Shown here: positions 49,243 to 58,927 of the stretch, piece after piece
Position numbering within the stretch: the stretch's first letter is position 1
Layout: every line of letters starts with the position of its first letter
NCBI RefSeq assembly: GCF_900108345.1
Contig: NZ_FNVV01000012.1
Coordinates: forward strand, 1-64,000
Source: Bacteroides ndongoniae
GTDB lineage: Bacteria > Bacteroidota > Bacteroidia > Bacteroidales > Bacteroidaceae
Length of the DNA stretch: 64,000 nt
Reading direction: 5' to 3'
Position numbers and translations under genes: made by a program
The notes under the pieces: model-generated
Database searches by the model: none
What the model saw: the letters and a program-made list of their open reading frames with translations, nothing else
What the model was told of the DNA's origin: nothing

Positions 49243-51923
49243 TGTTTTTTCTGCATTAAACGGCGAACCAGACGTACAATCTCGCCCACCCACAATACCA
49301 GCGATGACGAAGCAATGATTGCCAGCCACGTCATTCCGTCGAGCGGTTCGGTACGGAATACCGGCCCACCAAACTGTACAATCAGGAACTGTCCTACCAG
49401 AATGGCCAGTACGATGAACTCCATGCCGTAGGACTTGGAGATACCCTTAAAGGCCGAATCGGTTGTACCGAACACACGGGCGTTGAAGAGGTTCCAGAAT
49501 TGGAGCATCACAAAGAAGGTGAAGAAGATGGTCAGTTCGCGCACCGTCATGCCCTGCCGTTCGAAATAGAGCAGCATACCCATCAGCAGGCAGGCAAAAG
49601 CCAGTCCCACACCGAAGATCATCCGCTGCATTCCCGGAGTGATGATAAAGTCGGTCGGCTTACGGGGTTTCTCCTTCATTACGCTTTCACTGGGCGGAAT
49701 GGAAGCCAATGCCAAAGCGGCAAAGGTGTCCATGATGAGGTTCACCCACAACATCTGCGTCACGGTGAGCGGCAGGTCGGTACCCACCAGCGAACCCAGC
49801 AACACGATGAACAATGCAACGAAGTTGATGGTCAGCTGGAAGACAATGAAACGTTGTATATTTTTATAGAGCGAACGACCCCACATAACGGCAGTGCCGA
49901 TACTGTTGAACGAATCGTCGAGCAAGGTGATATCGCTAGCTTCCTTGGCCACGGATGTACCCGTACCCATCGAAAGGCCTACCTGTGCATGGTTCAGGGC
50001 GGGAGCATCGTTCGTACCGTCGCCCGTCACAGCCACCACAGCCCCCTTTTGCTGAAGCAGTTGCACGAGGCGTTGCTTATCCGTAGGCCGTGCACGCGAC
50101 ATGATTTTCAGATCCATCACACGTTCCAGCGCTTCTTCGTCGGTCAGAGCGGCAAAGTCGGCTCCGGTGATGCGGTTACGTTCGGTATCTTCCGGTTTCC
50201 AGAGTCCTATCTGACGGGCAATTTCGGTAGCGGTGCCCGGCGTGTCACCTGTTACAATCTTCACACCGATACCAGCAGACTGGCACTTCTGCACAGCGGC
50301 AGGTACATCGGGGCGGATGGGGTCGCTGATAGCTACCACACCCACGAAGGAAAGGTCGCCATCGGCAGCCAGAGTAGCGCAGTCGCGCGTATCGTCATCG
50401 GCCACGACCTTATAAGCAAATCCCAACGTACGCATGGCCATATTCTGATAGCCCAGCAACTGAGCCTCAACAGTCGGACGATAGGCTACGGCATCGGTAC
50501 GTCCGCTGTCCAGCACTACGTCCTTGCACTTGCCTAATACGATTTCGGGCGCTCCTTTCATATACAGTACTTTCTTACCCAACAGAGGCGACTGCACCAG
50601 CGTAGCCATAAATTTACGTTCGGTCGAGAAAGTCAGCTGATCGACCACCTGAGCCGCTTCGCGCAACTGCAGATAGTCTTTCCCCTGCGCATTGAGCCAG
50701 AGCAACAAGGCCACTTCGGTAGGATTGCCCACACCTTTCACCTTCTCGCCGGGTACGACTTCTTCCAGAAAGGCAGTTGAATTGGCACTGATGCCTTCCA
50801 TCACCACACGGCTCAACTCGTCGTCGGCCAGGTCGCTGCGGTTGTTCAGTCCATAGAAGCTGGCTTCGTATACCTGCATCTGGTTCTGCGTCAGCGTACC
50901 GGTCTTGTCGGTACAGATAACGGTGATGGCACCCATCGTCTCGCAGGCATGCATCTTACGCACCAGATTGTTGGTAGAAAGCATACGGCGCATGTTCAGT
51001 GCCAGGCTCAGCGTGACACTCATCGGAAGACCTTCGGGTACAGCCACCACAATCAGCGTAACGGCCATCATGAAGTATTTCAGCGTGGCCTGCAGGGCGG
51101 GCAGCCAGTCGGCAAAGGTGTGCAACGAAGAAAAGTCGTAGAAAAGGATGACATCCTTCACAAAGAAAATGGCAAAAGCCAATCCGGCAGCCGTAAAACC
51201 GATCTTTCCGATCAGGTTGGCCAGCTTGGTGAGCTGTATATTAAGAGGTGTAGGTTCGGTGCTCTGTTCGGTGCTCTGACGGGCCACTTTACCGATCTCG
51301 GTTGCATCGCCTACTGCCTCGACACGCATCATGCCGTGGCCGTCGACCACCGTCGTACCTCGCAACACGCGGTTGGAAGCATACGTAGCTTCTTCATCGA
51401 AATCGGCTTCGACAGTTGTTTTCGAAACTACCGGCTCACCGGTCAGGTTGGATTCGTTGACCTGCAAGGAAACAGACTCCAGCAGTTCGCCGTCGGCAGG
51501 TATTTCTTCACCGGTTTCCAACAGTACGACATCGCCTACCACTACATCCTTGCGGGGTACTTCCTGCACGTGACCGTTACGTATCACCTTGACCAGCGTC
51601 TCTTCGTTGACGGCATTCAGCAGGTCGAACTTCTTGTTGGCATCGTATTCGAAGAAGAAACCGATACCAGTAGCCAGCAAGATAGCAGCTATGATACCAA
51701 TGGTTTCGGCATACTCGTTCTCGACTATCGAAATGATCAGCGAGAACAAGGCAGCTACAAGTAGCACTTTTACGACAGGATCCTGAAATTTCTCCAAATA
51801 GAGTTTGAAAAGAGAAGGGCGTTTGGGAGGGGTCAGCAAATTCACCCCATGTTCGGCACGGCTTTTGCGTACCTCTTCATCAGTCAGCCCGATGTGATTG
51901 ACATTTTCTTTCATTGCGCTCAT
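49239..51923 (-). CDS. P-type cation ATPase, calcium-transport type
   Basis: 894 residues. N-terminal cation ATPase domain, actuator TGEP (VNESNLTGEPVV), PEGLP in helix 4 (VVAVPEGLPMSVTLSL), phosphorylation motif with D339 (CTDKTGTLT), KGAPE, and hinge GDGTNDAPALNHAQVG. PEGLP and C-terminal helices fit PMCA/SERCA-like calcium pumps. First gene of a three-gene run with HAD and ribF, linked by overlaps. Confidence 0.93.
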   Translation of the reverse strand: MSAMKENVNHIGLTDEEVRKSRAEHGVNLLTPPKRPSLFKLYLEKFQDPVVKVLLVAALFSLIISIVENEYAETIGIIAAILLATGIGFFFEYDANKKFDLLNAVNEETLVKVIRNGHVQEVPRKDVVVGDVVLLETGEEIPADGELLESVSLQVNESNLTGEPVVSKTTVEADFDEEATYASNRVLRGTTVVDGHGMMRVEAVGDATEIGKVARQSTEQSTEPTPLNIQLTKLANLIGKIGFTAAGLAFAIFFVKDVILFYDFSSLHTFADWLPALQATLKYFMMAVTLIVVAVPEGLPMSVTLSLALNMRRMLSTNNLVRKMHACETMGAITVICTDKTGTLTQNQMQVYEASFYGLNNRSDLADDELSRVVMEGISANSTAFLEEVVPGEKVKGVGNPTEVALLLWLNAQGKDYLQLREAAQVVDQLTFSTERKFMATLVQSPLLGKKVLYMKGAPEIVLGKCKDVVLDSGRTDAVAYRPTVEAQLLGYQNMAMRTLGFAYKVVADDDTRDCATLAADGDLSFVGVVAISDPIRPDVPAAVQKCQSAGIGVKIVTGDTPGTATEIARQIGLWKPEDTERNRITGADFAALTDEEALERVMDLKIMSRARPTDKQRLVQLLQQKGAVVAVTGDGTNDAPALNHAQVGLSMGTGTSVAKEASDITLLDDSFNSIGTAVMWGRSLYKNIQRFIVFQLTINFVALFIVLLGSLVGTDLPLTVTQMLWVNLIMDTFAALALASIPPSESVMKEKPRKPTDFIITPGMQRMIFGVGLAFACLLMGMLLYFERQGMTVRELTIFFTFFVMLQFWNLFNARVFGTTDSAFKGISKSYGMEFIVLAILVGQFLIVQFGGPVFRTEPLDGMTWLAIIASSSLVLWVGEIVRLVRRLMQKKQ

Positions 51924-52107
51924 GCAGATTGTTCATGTTTTTAATTAACCGAGCACAAAAATACAACAATAATTCAGACTGTTAATGCTATTAAATCTTT
52001 TTTAGGAAAGAGATATGCAACTGTCAGTGAACAATCAGACAGTTTTCTGTGTTTATAAACTGAGATTAATAAATTAAATTATTTACCACTTAAAAACGAA
52101 TAGAAAT

Positions 52108-52269
52108 ATGGATAAATACATCTGCACCGTATGCGAATACATTTATGACCCTGAACTGGGTGATCCGGAAAACGGCATTGCGCCCGGTACCGCATTCGAA
52201 GACCTCCCCGACGACTGGGTATGCCCGCTGTGTGGCGTCGGTAAAGAAGATTTTGAGGTAACTCACTAA
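52108..52269 (+). CDS. Rubredoxin
   Basis: 53 residues, shorter than the usual ORF cutoff. The iron site is C6-x2-C9 (CTVC) and C39-x2-C42 (CPLC), with the conserved [14 protein letters not shown] and [14 protein letters not shown] stretches. Cytosolic one-electron carrier, often reducing peroxide-scavenging enzymes in anaerobes. Stands alone between two minus-strand transporter genes. Confidence 0.97.
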   Translation: MDKYICTVCEYIYDPELGDPENGIAPGTAFEDLPDDWVCPLCGVGKEDFEVTH

Positions 52270-52301
52270 ACCAGATTGAAATAACCGCAAAAGTCAAGGA
52301 A

Positions 52302-52327
52302 GAAGGCTTCGTCGTTACGAAGCCTTC
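52302..52327. terminator. Bidirectional terminator rubredoxin / Na-Pi symporter
   Basis: GAAGGCTTCGT (52302-52312), loop CGTT, ACGAAGCCTTC (52317-52327), then TTTTCTTT. The stop codon of the converging symporter gene lies in the loop. Confidence 0.85.
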
Positions 52328-54012
52328 TTTTCTTTGATATCACAACTGGCCTCTACCACATTCACCACATAGTCGCCCAGCTTCTCGCATTCGGCTATGA
52401 TATCCATGTAGTGTACACCCATCTGGTAGCTATACTCCTTGTTGTTGACATCTACTATATTCTGATTCTTCAACTGGTTGCGATAGTTGTTGATTTCGTT
52501 CTCCAGGTTGTATGACTGGTTCACGTCGCTGCTCTGGTGATCGGTATGCTCGATAATCACAATCATCCGCTCCAGAGCCTCGTTCGTCAGATTCATCATC
52601 GTGTGAATGTGTTCGTACTGGCTTTCGGTAAAGTCCTGATTCGACTGCCGCTTGCGGTTGATGGTACGAGCCAGATTGTAACAACTGTCGCCGATACTCT
52701 CGATCTCGGTCACCTCGCGCAACATGGCCCGTATCTGCAGCTTACTTTCCGAGCTCAACCGCCCCTCAGAAACCGAATTCAGATAGTTGGCGATTTCCAG
52801 CTCCATGCTGTCGCTGATGTTTTCGTATTTTTCAATCCGACTGAACAGTTTCATAAAGTCGTCATCCTTCTCGGTATGAAGCAAATCGCGCACCATGCCA
52901 AACATGCGGTGAGTACGCTCGGCAAACAGGTGTATCTCCTTGCTGGCCTGCAGAATGGAGAGTTCTGCCGTGGACAGCATACCGCCCGAAATGAAACGCA
53001 AGCGATATTCCTCGTCCTGCTCCTTTAAAGGAATGATGGCACATACCGTACGCTCGATGAACTTGACAAACCAAATCAGCACCAGCACATTACAGATGTT
53101 GAAAGCCGTATGGAATGCCGAAAGTTTGAACGAAACAGCTACCGCAGGACTGTTGGTACCCATCACATTGTCCACAAACCAGGATACGGCGTTGGTGAAA
53201 GGCACAAACAGACATAACACCCATATCACACCAAACACGTTGAACACCAAATGGGCCAATGCTGCCCTTCGTGCCTGCGTATTTCCCGTCAATGCCGCCA
53301 GATTGGCCGTTATCGTGGTTCCAATATTCTCGCCCAACACAAGAGCCGCACCCAACTCAAAGCTGATCCAGCCGTTGGCACACATAATCAGTGTAATGGC
53401 CATCGTTGCCGCCGATGCCTGCACAATCATGGTCAGAACAGTACCGATAAGCACAAACAACAGAATGGACACAAATCCCATATCCGTATAGTTCTGCACA
53501 AATGCCAACATCTGGGGATTATCTTTCAGGTCGGGAGCATTGCTCTGAAGATAGGAAAGTCCCATAAACAGGAACGAAAAGCCGAAAATAAACTCACCAA
53601 CCGACTTTCGGGAACTTTTTTGGGAAAACAGTAGAGGAATACCAAAAGCTAACAAAGGAAGGGCAAACGCTGCTATATCCACCTTAAAGCCCAAGGCCGA
53701 TATGATCCAGGCCGTGACCGTGGTACCGATATTGGCTCCCATAATGACGCCGATGGACTGCGACAAGGTCAACAAACCGGCATTAACAAAACTAACCACC
53801 ATTACGGTTGTAGCAGAAGAAGACTGGATAAGTGCTGTGATCAGCATACCCGTAAGAACACCTGTCACTCGGTTTGTCGTCATGGCGGTCAGAATCTTAC
53901 GCAACCTGTCGCCCGCAAACTTTTGAAGCCCCTCGCTCATGATTTTCATTCCATACAGGAATAAAGCCAATGAACCCAGCAGCTTTAAAAAATCATAAAA
54001 AGAATATTCCAT
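52315..54012 (-). CDS. Na/Pi symporter family protein with PhoU-like domain
   Basis: 565 residues. Two inverted NptA repeats carry the motifs QSSSATTVMVVSFVNAGL and QASAATMAITLIMCANG. Eight to ten membrane helices extend to ~330, then a cytosolic PhoU-like helical domain (KDDDFMKLFSRIEKYENISDSMELEIANYL). Sodium-coupled phosphate uptake in homologues; the PhoU part suggests regulation. Confidence 0.9.
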   Translation of the reverse strand: MEYSFYDFLKLLGSLALFLYGMKIMSEGLQKFAGDRLRKILTAMTTNRVTGVLTGMLITALIQSSSATTVMVVSFVNAGLLTLSQSIGVIMGANIGTTVTAWIISALGFKVDIAAFALPLLAFGIPLLFSQKSSRKSVGEFIFGFSFLFMGLSYLQSNAPDLKDNPQMLAFVQNYTDMGFVSILLFVLIGTVLTMIVQASAATMAITLIMCANGWISFELGAALVLGENIGTTITANLAALTGNTQARRAALAHLVFNVFGVIWVLCLFVPFTNAVSWFVDNVMGTNSPAVAVSFKLSAFHTAFNICNVLVLIWFVKFIERTVCAIIPLKEQDEEYRLRFISGGMLSTAELSILQASKEIHLFAERTHRMFGMVRDLLHTEKDDDFMKLFSRIEKYENISDSMELEIANYLNSVSEGRLSSESKLQIRAMLREVTEIESIGDSCYNLARTINRKRQSNQDFTESQYEHIHTMMNLTNEALERMIVIIEHTDHQSSDVNQSYNLENEINNYRNQLKNQNIVDVNNKEYSYQMGVHYMDIIAECEKLGDYVVNVVEASCDIKEKKAS

Positions 54013-54094
54013 CTATAATTAATTAAGAGGTTTCATTGCTTCATGCATTATTAAGTCCTATATTTAGCGTATATTTACCATTAAAAAGGACTTT

Positions 54095-55768
54095 ATGAAA
54101 CACATGTTACAAATATGTTGCAAAAATAATAATATTTATAAAGAATTTCCTATCGGGAGCTCACTTTTGGATATTTATTACGGATTTAATCTTAATTTTC
54201 CTTATCAGGTAGTTAGCGCAAAGGTAAATAACCGCTCTGAAGGACTGAACTTCAGGGTATACAACAATAAAGACGTAGAGTTCCTCGACATACGCGACCA
54301 ATCGGGCATGCGCACGTATGTGCGTTCCTTATGCTTTATACTCTATAAAGCTGTCAGTGAACTGTTTCCTACCGGAAAGCTGTATGTAGAGCATCCGGTA
54401 TCCAAAGGTTACTTCTGCAACCTGCGCATCGGACGCCCCATCGAACTGGAAGACGTACAGGCTATAAAAAAGCGAATGCAGGAAATCATAGCCGAAGACA
54501 TTCCTTTCCATCGTACCGAATGCCATACCTCCGAAGCCGTCCGCGTATTTAGCGAACGGGGTATGGACGACAAAGTAAAGTTGCTGGAAACATCGGGCTC
54601 GCTCTATACCTATTATTATACGTTGGGCGATACCGTAGATTATTACTACGGTAATCTGTTACCCAGCACAGGATTCATTAAGCTGTTCGACATCATCAAA
54701 TATTATGATGGCCTGCTGTTGCGCATCCCCAACAAAGAAAATCCCAACACACTGGAAGACGTGGTGAAACAGGAAAAGATGCTCGACGTATTCAAAGAAC
54801 ATCTCCGCTGGAACCACATCATGGGATTGAGTAACGTCGGCGACTTCAACCTGGCCTGTGAGAACGGGCATGCTACCGACCTCATCAACGTAGCCGAAGC
54901 ACTGCAAGAGAAAAAAATCGCCCAGATTGCCGACGATATCTATCATCGTGGCGAAAACGGAAACCGGGTAAAACTTGTATTGATTTCCGGACCGTCCTCC
55001 TCCGGTAAGACGACTTTCAGCAAAAGGCTCTCCGTACAGCTGATGACCAACGGATTGCGTCCCTATCCCATATCGTTGGATAATTATTTTGTAGACCGCG
55101 AAGATACACCACGCGACGCAAACGGCAATTATGATTATGAATCACTCTACGCACTCGACCTCAAGCTTTTCAACGAGCAGTTACAGGCCTTGCTGAGAGG
55201 AGAAGAAGTGGAACTTCCGCGCTTCAACTTCACATTAGGGAAAAAGGAATTCAAAGGTGACAAGCTACGCATTGACGAGCACACCATCCTGATTCTGGAA
55301 GGCATTCATGCTCTGAATCCGGAACTGACACCACAAATTCCGACCGAAAGCAAATACAAAATTTATGTCTCGGCGCTGACCACCATTTCACTGGACGACC
55401 ACAACTGGATTCCGACAACCGACAACCGTCTGCTGCGCCGCATCATCCGCGACTTCAACTACAGAGGCTATTCGGCACAGGAGACCATCTCACGCTGGCC
55501 GAGCGTACGCGCCGGTGAGGACAAATGGATTTTCCCTTATCAGGAAAATGCTGACGTCATGTTCAATTCGGCCCTGCTGTTCGAGTTTGCCGTGCTTCGT
55601 TCACATGCCGAACCGATATTGAACAGCGTACCACGCAACTGTCCGGAATATGCCGAAGCATACCGCCTGCTGAAGTTCATCAAATACTTCATACCCGTAC
55701 AGGACAAGGAAATTCCACCTACTTCCCTGTTGCGTGAATTCCTGGGAGGAAGCAGCTTTAAGTACTGA
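54095..55768 (+). CDS. Nucleoside (uridine-type) kinase with TGS-like N-terminus
   Basis: 557 residues. N-terminal ~60 residues resemble a TGS domain; ~70-200 resemble the second additional domain of threonyl-tRNA synthetase (ELFPTGKLYVEHPVSKGYFC, PFHRTE). The C-terminal uridine-kinase domain has P-loop SGPSSSGKTTFSKRLS near 298 and SLDNYFVDREDTPRDANG. This architecture is common in Bacteroidetes and annotated nucleoside kinase; the role of the synthetase-like part is unclear. Confidence 0.88.
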   Translation: MKHMLQICCKNNNIYKEFPIGSSLLDIYYGFNLNFPYQVVSAKVNNRSEGLNFRVYNNKDVEFLDIRDQSGMRTYVRSLCFILYKAVSELFPTGKLYVEHPVSKGYFCNLRIGRPIELEDVQAIKKRMQEIIAEDIPFHRTECHTSEAVRVFSERGMDDKVKLLETSGSLYTYYYTLGDTVDYYYGNLLPSTGFIKLFDIIKYYDGLLLRIPNKENPNTLEDVVKQEKMLDVFKEHLRWNHIMGLSNVGDFNLACENGHATDLINVAEALQEKKIAQIADDIYHRGENGNRVKLVLISGPSSSGKTTFSKRLSVQLMTNGLRPYPISLDNYFVDREDTPRDANGNYDYESLYALDLKLFNEQLQALLRGEEVELPRFNFTLGKKEFKGDKLRIDEHTILILEGIHALNPELTPQIPTESKYKIYVSALTTISLDDHNWIPTTDNRLLRRIIRDFNYRGYSAQETISRWPSVRAGEDKWIFPYQENADVMFNSALLFEFAVLRSHAEPILNSVPRNCPEYAEAYRLLKFIKYFIPVQDKEIPPTSLLREFLGGSSFKY

Positions 55769-55819
55769 CACTGCAAAGCAAATACAATCGGAAAAAGGAC
55801 TCAAAAACATTATAACACA

Positions 55820-57241
55820 ATGAAAAAACAGATAGTAGCAGCCTGCCTGCTCATGATGCAGACAGCAAGTTGGGGCAAAGTCGTACTGCCCGAAATACTG
55901 AGCGACAACATGGTACTGCAACAGCAAACCGAAGTTAAGTTGTGGGGAAAGGCAAAAGCCAATGCACAAGTAAGCATCCGCCCATCGTGGGACAACCGCA
56001 CTTACACGGCTACGTCCGATAAAGACGGAAAATGGATTGCCAAAGTACAGACGCCCCAAGCAAGTTACAATGCTTACAGCATTACATTCTCGGACGGCGA
56101 GACAACGCAACTCAACAACATCCTGATAGGTGAGGTGTGGTTCTGCTCAGGGCAATCGAATATGGAAATGCCTCTGGCCGGATTCTGGAATTGTCCGGTA
56201 GCAGGTGCCAACGAGACTATTGCCACCTCTGCCCAGTGGAAAGGCATACGGGTAGCTACCATCGAAAAGAACGGTCAGGTTCAACCTGTGGACAACTGCA
56301 AAGGAAGCTGGAAAGTCAGCTGTCCGGAAAATGCTCCGGCATTCAGTGCCACCGGCTTCCACTTTGCCATGATGATGAATCAGGTTCTCGATATTCCCAT
56401 CGGTATCATAAACAGCAGCTGGGGAGGTTCTACTGTCGAAGGATGGCTTCCGCGCGACATCGTAGCACAATATCCGGATATCAATCTGGAACGTGACATC
56501 CGCAAGGAAGAAGGACATGACTGGTGGCACTACATGAGCCCGACCCTGATGTACAACGGCATGATCAAACCCTTGCAAAACTATACCATCAAAGGATTTC
56601 TGTGGTATCAGGGTGAATCGAACGTAGGTAAGCACAAGACATACGCCGAGCGCCTGAAAACGATGGTCGAACTCTGGCGAAAAGAATGGGGACTGGGAGA
56701 ACTGCCATTCTACTATGTAGAGATAGCCCCATACGGTTCCAGCGAAAACTACTATAGCGCATTGCTACGCGAAGCACAGTTCAATGCCCAAAAGATAATA
56801 CCCAACAGCGGAATGATCTCGACCAACGACCTTGTAGAGAACTACGAACAATACAACATTCATCCGAAAGACAAAAGCAATGTCGGGAAACGGCTTGCCT
56901 ACATGGCACTGAGCAAAACCTATCAGATAAAGGGAATTGAGGCTGTAGGCCCTGTGTACAAATCAATGGAGATAAAAGACGGAGTAGCCCTGCTTTCGTT
57001 CGACAATGCCGGCGGAGGCTTCAACCGTATGACCGACATACAAGGATTTGAGATAGCCGGCGAAGACAAAGTTTTCTATCCGGCAAAAGCAGAACTCAAC
57101 GGAGGACAAATCAAAGTCAGCTCCGACAAAGTGCCTACCCCTGCCGCTGTACGCTACGGCTTCCGTGACTTCAAACCGGGTAACGTTGCCAACATTCGGG
57201 AACTCCCGCTTTATCCGTTCAGGACAGACAACTGGGAATAA
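55820..57241 (+). CDS. Sialate O-acetylesterase (SGNH hydrolase)
   Basis: 473 residues with an N-terminal signal peptide (QIVAACLLMMQTASWGKVVLP). Domain start LPEILSDNMVLQQ. SGNH blocks: FCSGQSNMEMPL (nucleophile Ser), NSSWGGSTVEGWLP, WYQGESNVGK and YNIHPKDKSNVGKRLA (His). Removes O-acetyl groups from sialic acids or other glycans in the periplasm. No sialidase gene is adjacent. Confidence 0.9.
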   Translation: MKKQIVAACLLMMQTASWGKVVLPEILSDNMVLQQQTEVKLWGKAKANAQVSIRPSWDNRTYTATSDKDGKWIAKVQTPQASYNAYSITFSDGETTQLNNILIGEVWFCSGQSNMEMPLAGFWNCPVAGANETIATSAQWKGIRVATIEKNGQVQPVDNCKGSWKVSCPENAPAFSATGFHFAMMMNQVLDIPIGIINSSWGGSTVEGWLPRDIVAQYPDINLERDIRKEEGHDWWHYMSPTLMYNGMIKPLQNYTIKGFLWYQGESNVGKHKTYAERLKTMVELWRKEWGLGELPFYYVEIAPYGSSENYYSALLREAQFNAQKIIPNSGMISTNDLVENYEQYNIHPKDKSNVGKRLAYMALSKTYQIKGIEAVGPVYKSMEIKDGVALLSFDNAGGGFNRMTDIQGFEIAGEDKVFYPAKAELNGGQIKVSSDKVPTPAAVRYGFRDFKPGNVANIRELPLYPFRTDNWE

Positions 57242-57318
57242 CCGTCGATACAGCAAGACATACAAGCCATACATAATACAAAATACAACTTGTTTCTCAA
57301 AAAACTAAAATTATCATA

Positions 57319-58824
57319 ATGAAAAGAACAGTAATCATGCTCCTCCTGACAGTCTGGTGCTTCTTGGGAGGGGCATACGCTCAAAACAACGCCGACGACC
57401 TGCTAAAACAGGCGCAACAGAATCTGGCACAGAAGGAATACATCAAGTCGCGTTATCTTTTCCTGCAAGCCTACAATGCCTATGCTTCACAGGGAGCATA
57501 CAGTAAAGTTGTGGAATGTGGAGTCAAAGTCAGCTCACTTTATCATCAGGAAAACTATTATAAAGAAGCTTTCGACATGCTGAGAAATACCGAAGCTGTG
57601 GTTTACACCGGAGAACAGAAAGAGAAAAAAGCATTCCCCGAACTTCGTTTTCCCATTATCAAGGAAAGATTGCAGATGTACATCAAACTGAAGAACCCTT
57701 CACGGGCCAAAGAACAGCTTGACCGGCTGGAAGAGACAGCCAAAGCAGCCCGGAATGATTCACTCAGCAACGATTTGCTATATACACAGGCTACCTATTA
57801 TTACACTTTCGGCATGAATGCCCAAGGCGATGAAGCCATCAACCGGCTGATAGGAAAATACAAAGCCCAAAAGAATTATGCCAAAGTAAACGACTGCTAC
57901 AAGACCCTGATCGACATTGCCCGCAAAGCCAACAACTCGGCACTAGTGGCACGCACATACGACCAATACATCGTATGGAACGACTCTGTAAAAGCCTTGA
58001 ACGCTCAAGACGAACTGAGCGCCTTGAAACGCAAATACGATGAAAGCCTGAACACCATTCAGGAAAAAGATGACTCGTTAAGTGCCAAACAGTATATTAT
58101 CATCGGACTATGCGTATTGGCTGCGATACTGGCAGCAGTGTTGGTATTCGGAGCAATCGTCCTGTTGCGCTTCATCATGCTGACGCGTAAGCAGAAGAAA
58201 GCCATCAGCATTGCCAACGAGCACAATGAGCTGAAAACAAAGTTCATACAAAACATTTCTGCCCAAATGGAGCCGACATTGGATACACTGGATGCCAAAC
58301 TGCCCGGAGTGAAAGCACTGCATGCATTCAACGCCCACATACAGGAACTGTCGGAACTGGAAAACAGCCTGGACGAACCTTACGAGATGGAGGAAAAGAA
58401 CATATCAACCTTCTGTGAAAGCGTAATGGAGAAGATCAAAGACAAAACAAAATCCGATGTAACCCTGGCTGTCAACGCTCCCAAGCTGACCGTAAAAATC
58501 AATTCGGAACAGTTGGAGCATATCCTGCTACATCTGCTACAGAACGCTGCCGAATACACGCCGGCCGGCGGTAAAATATGGCTGGATTTCAAGAAACGTG
58601 GCGCACACACTCACCAGTTTATCGTAAGCGATACGGGATGTGGCATTGCCGAAGAAAAACGGGCTAATATCTTCAAACCGTTTGCCGAGGTAAAAGACCT
58701 GACCAAAGGCGACGGACTGGGATTGCCCATCTGTGCACTGATAGCAACCCGAATGAACGGTTCGCTGACACTGGACGAAAGTTATACAAAGGGGGCACGA
58801 TTCATTTTGGAACTACATGCCTGA
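57319..58824 (+). CDS. Histidine-kinase-like protein lacking the phospho-acceptor histidine
   Basis: 501 residues. Signal peptide (IMLLLTVWCFLGGAYAQ), TPR-like periplasmic region (~25-250), one membrane helix (~265-290) and HATPase domain with N box HLLQNAAEYTPAGG, G1 DTGCGIAEE and G2 GDGLGLPICALI. Where active kinases have ISHEFRTPL this protein reads FIQNISAQMEPTLDTL, with Ala-Gln in place of His-Glu. It probably cannot autophosphorylate in the usual way and may bind ATP as a regulator. Confidence 0.82.
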   Translation: MKRTVIMLLLTVWCFLGGAYAQNNADDLLKQAQQNLAQKEYIKSRYLFLQAYNAYASQGAYSKVVECGVKVSSLYHQENYYKEAFDMLRNTEAVVYTGEQKEKKAFPELRFPIIKERLQMYIKLKNPSRAKEQLDRLEETAKAARNDSLSNDLLYTQATYYYTFGMNAQGDEAINRLIGKYKAQKNYAKVNDCYKTLIDIARKANNSALVARTYDQYIVWNDSVKALNAQDELSALKRKYDESLNTIQEKDDSLSAKQYIIIGLCVLAAILAAVLVFGAIVLLRFIMLTRKQKKAISIANEHNELKTKFIQNISAQMEPTLDTLDAKLPGVKALHAFNAHIQELSELENSLDEPYEMEEKNISTFCESVMEKIKDKTKSDVTLAVNAPKLTVKINSEQLEHILLHLLQNAAEYTPAGGKIWLDFKKRGAHTHQFIVSDTGCGIAEEKRANIFKPFAEVKDLTKGDGLGLPICALIATRMNGSLTLDESYTKGARFILELHA

Positions 58825-58839
58825 CAAACTGAAAAAACG

Positions 58840-58897
58840 ACTGCGGGTAACAGAAGACGATACGGCTTATGCCATTCAGCCTCTTGTTACCCGCAGT
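58840..58897 (+). terminator. Terminator after the kinase-like gene
   Basis: A 13-bp perfect stem, ACTGCGGGTAACA (58840-58852) and TGTTACCCGCAGT (58885-58897), followed by TCTTTTTTT. Confidence 0.85.
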
Positions 58898-58927
58898 TCT
58901 TTTTTTAATAGCCCTTGATTAACGTAA

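Noticed and set aside
49500-50537. 345-codon plus-strand frame over the P-type ATPase gene
   Set aside because: Histidine/glutamine-rich antisense frame without domains; the ATPase motifs are on the minus strand.
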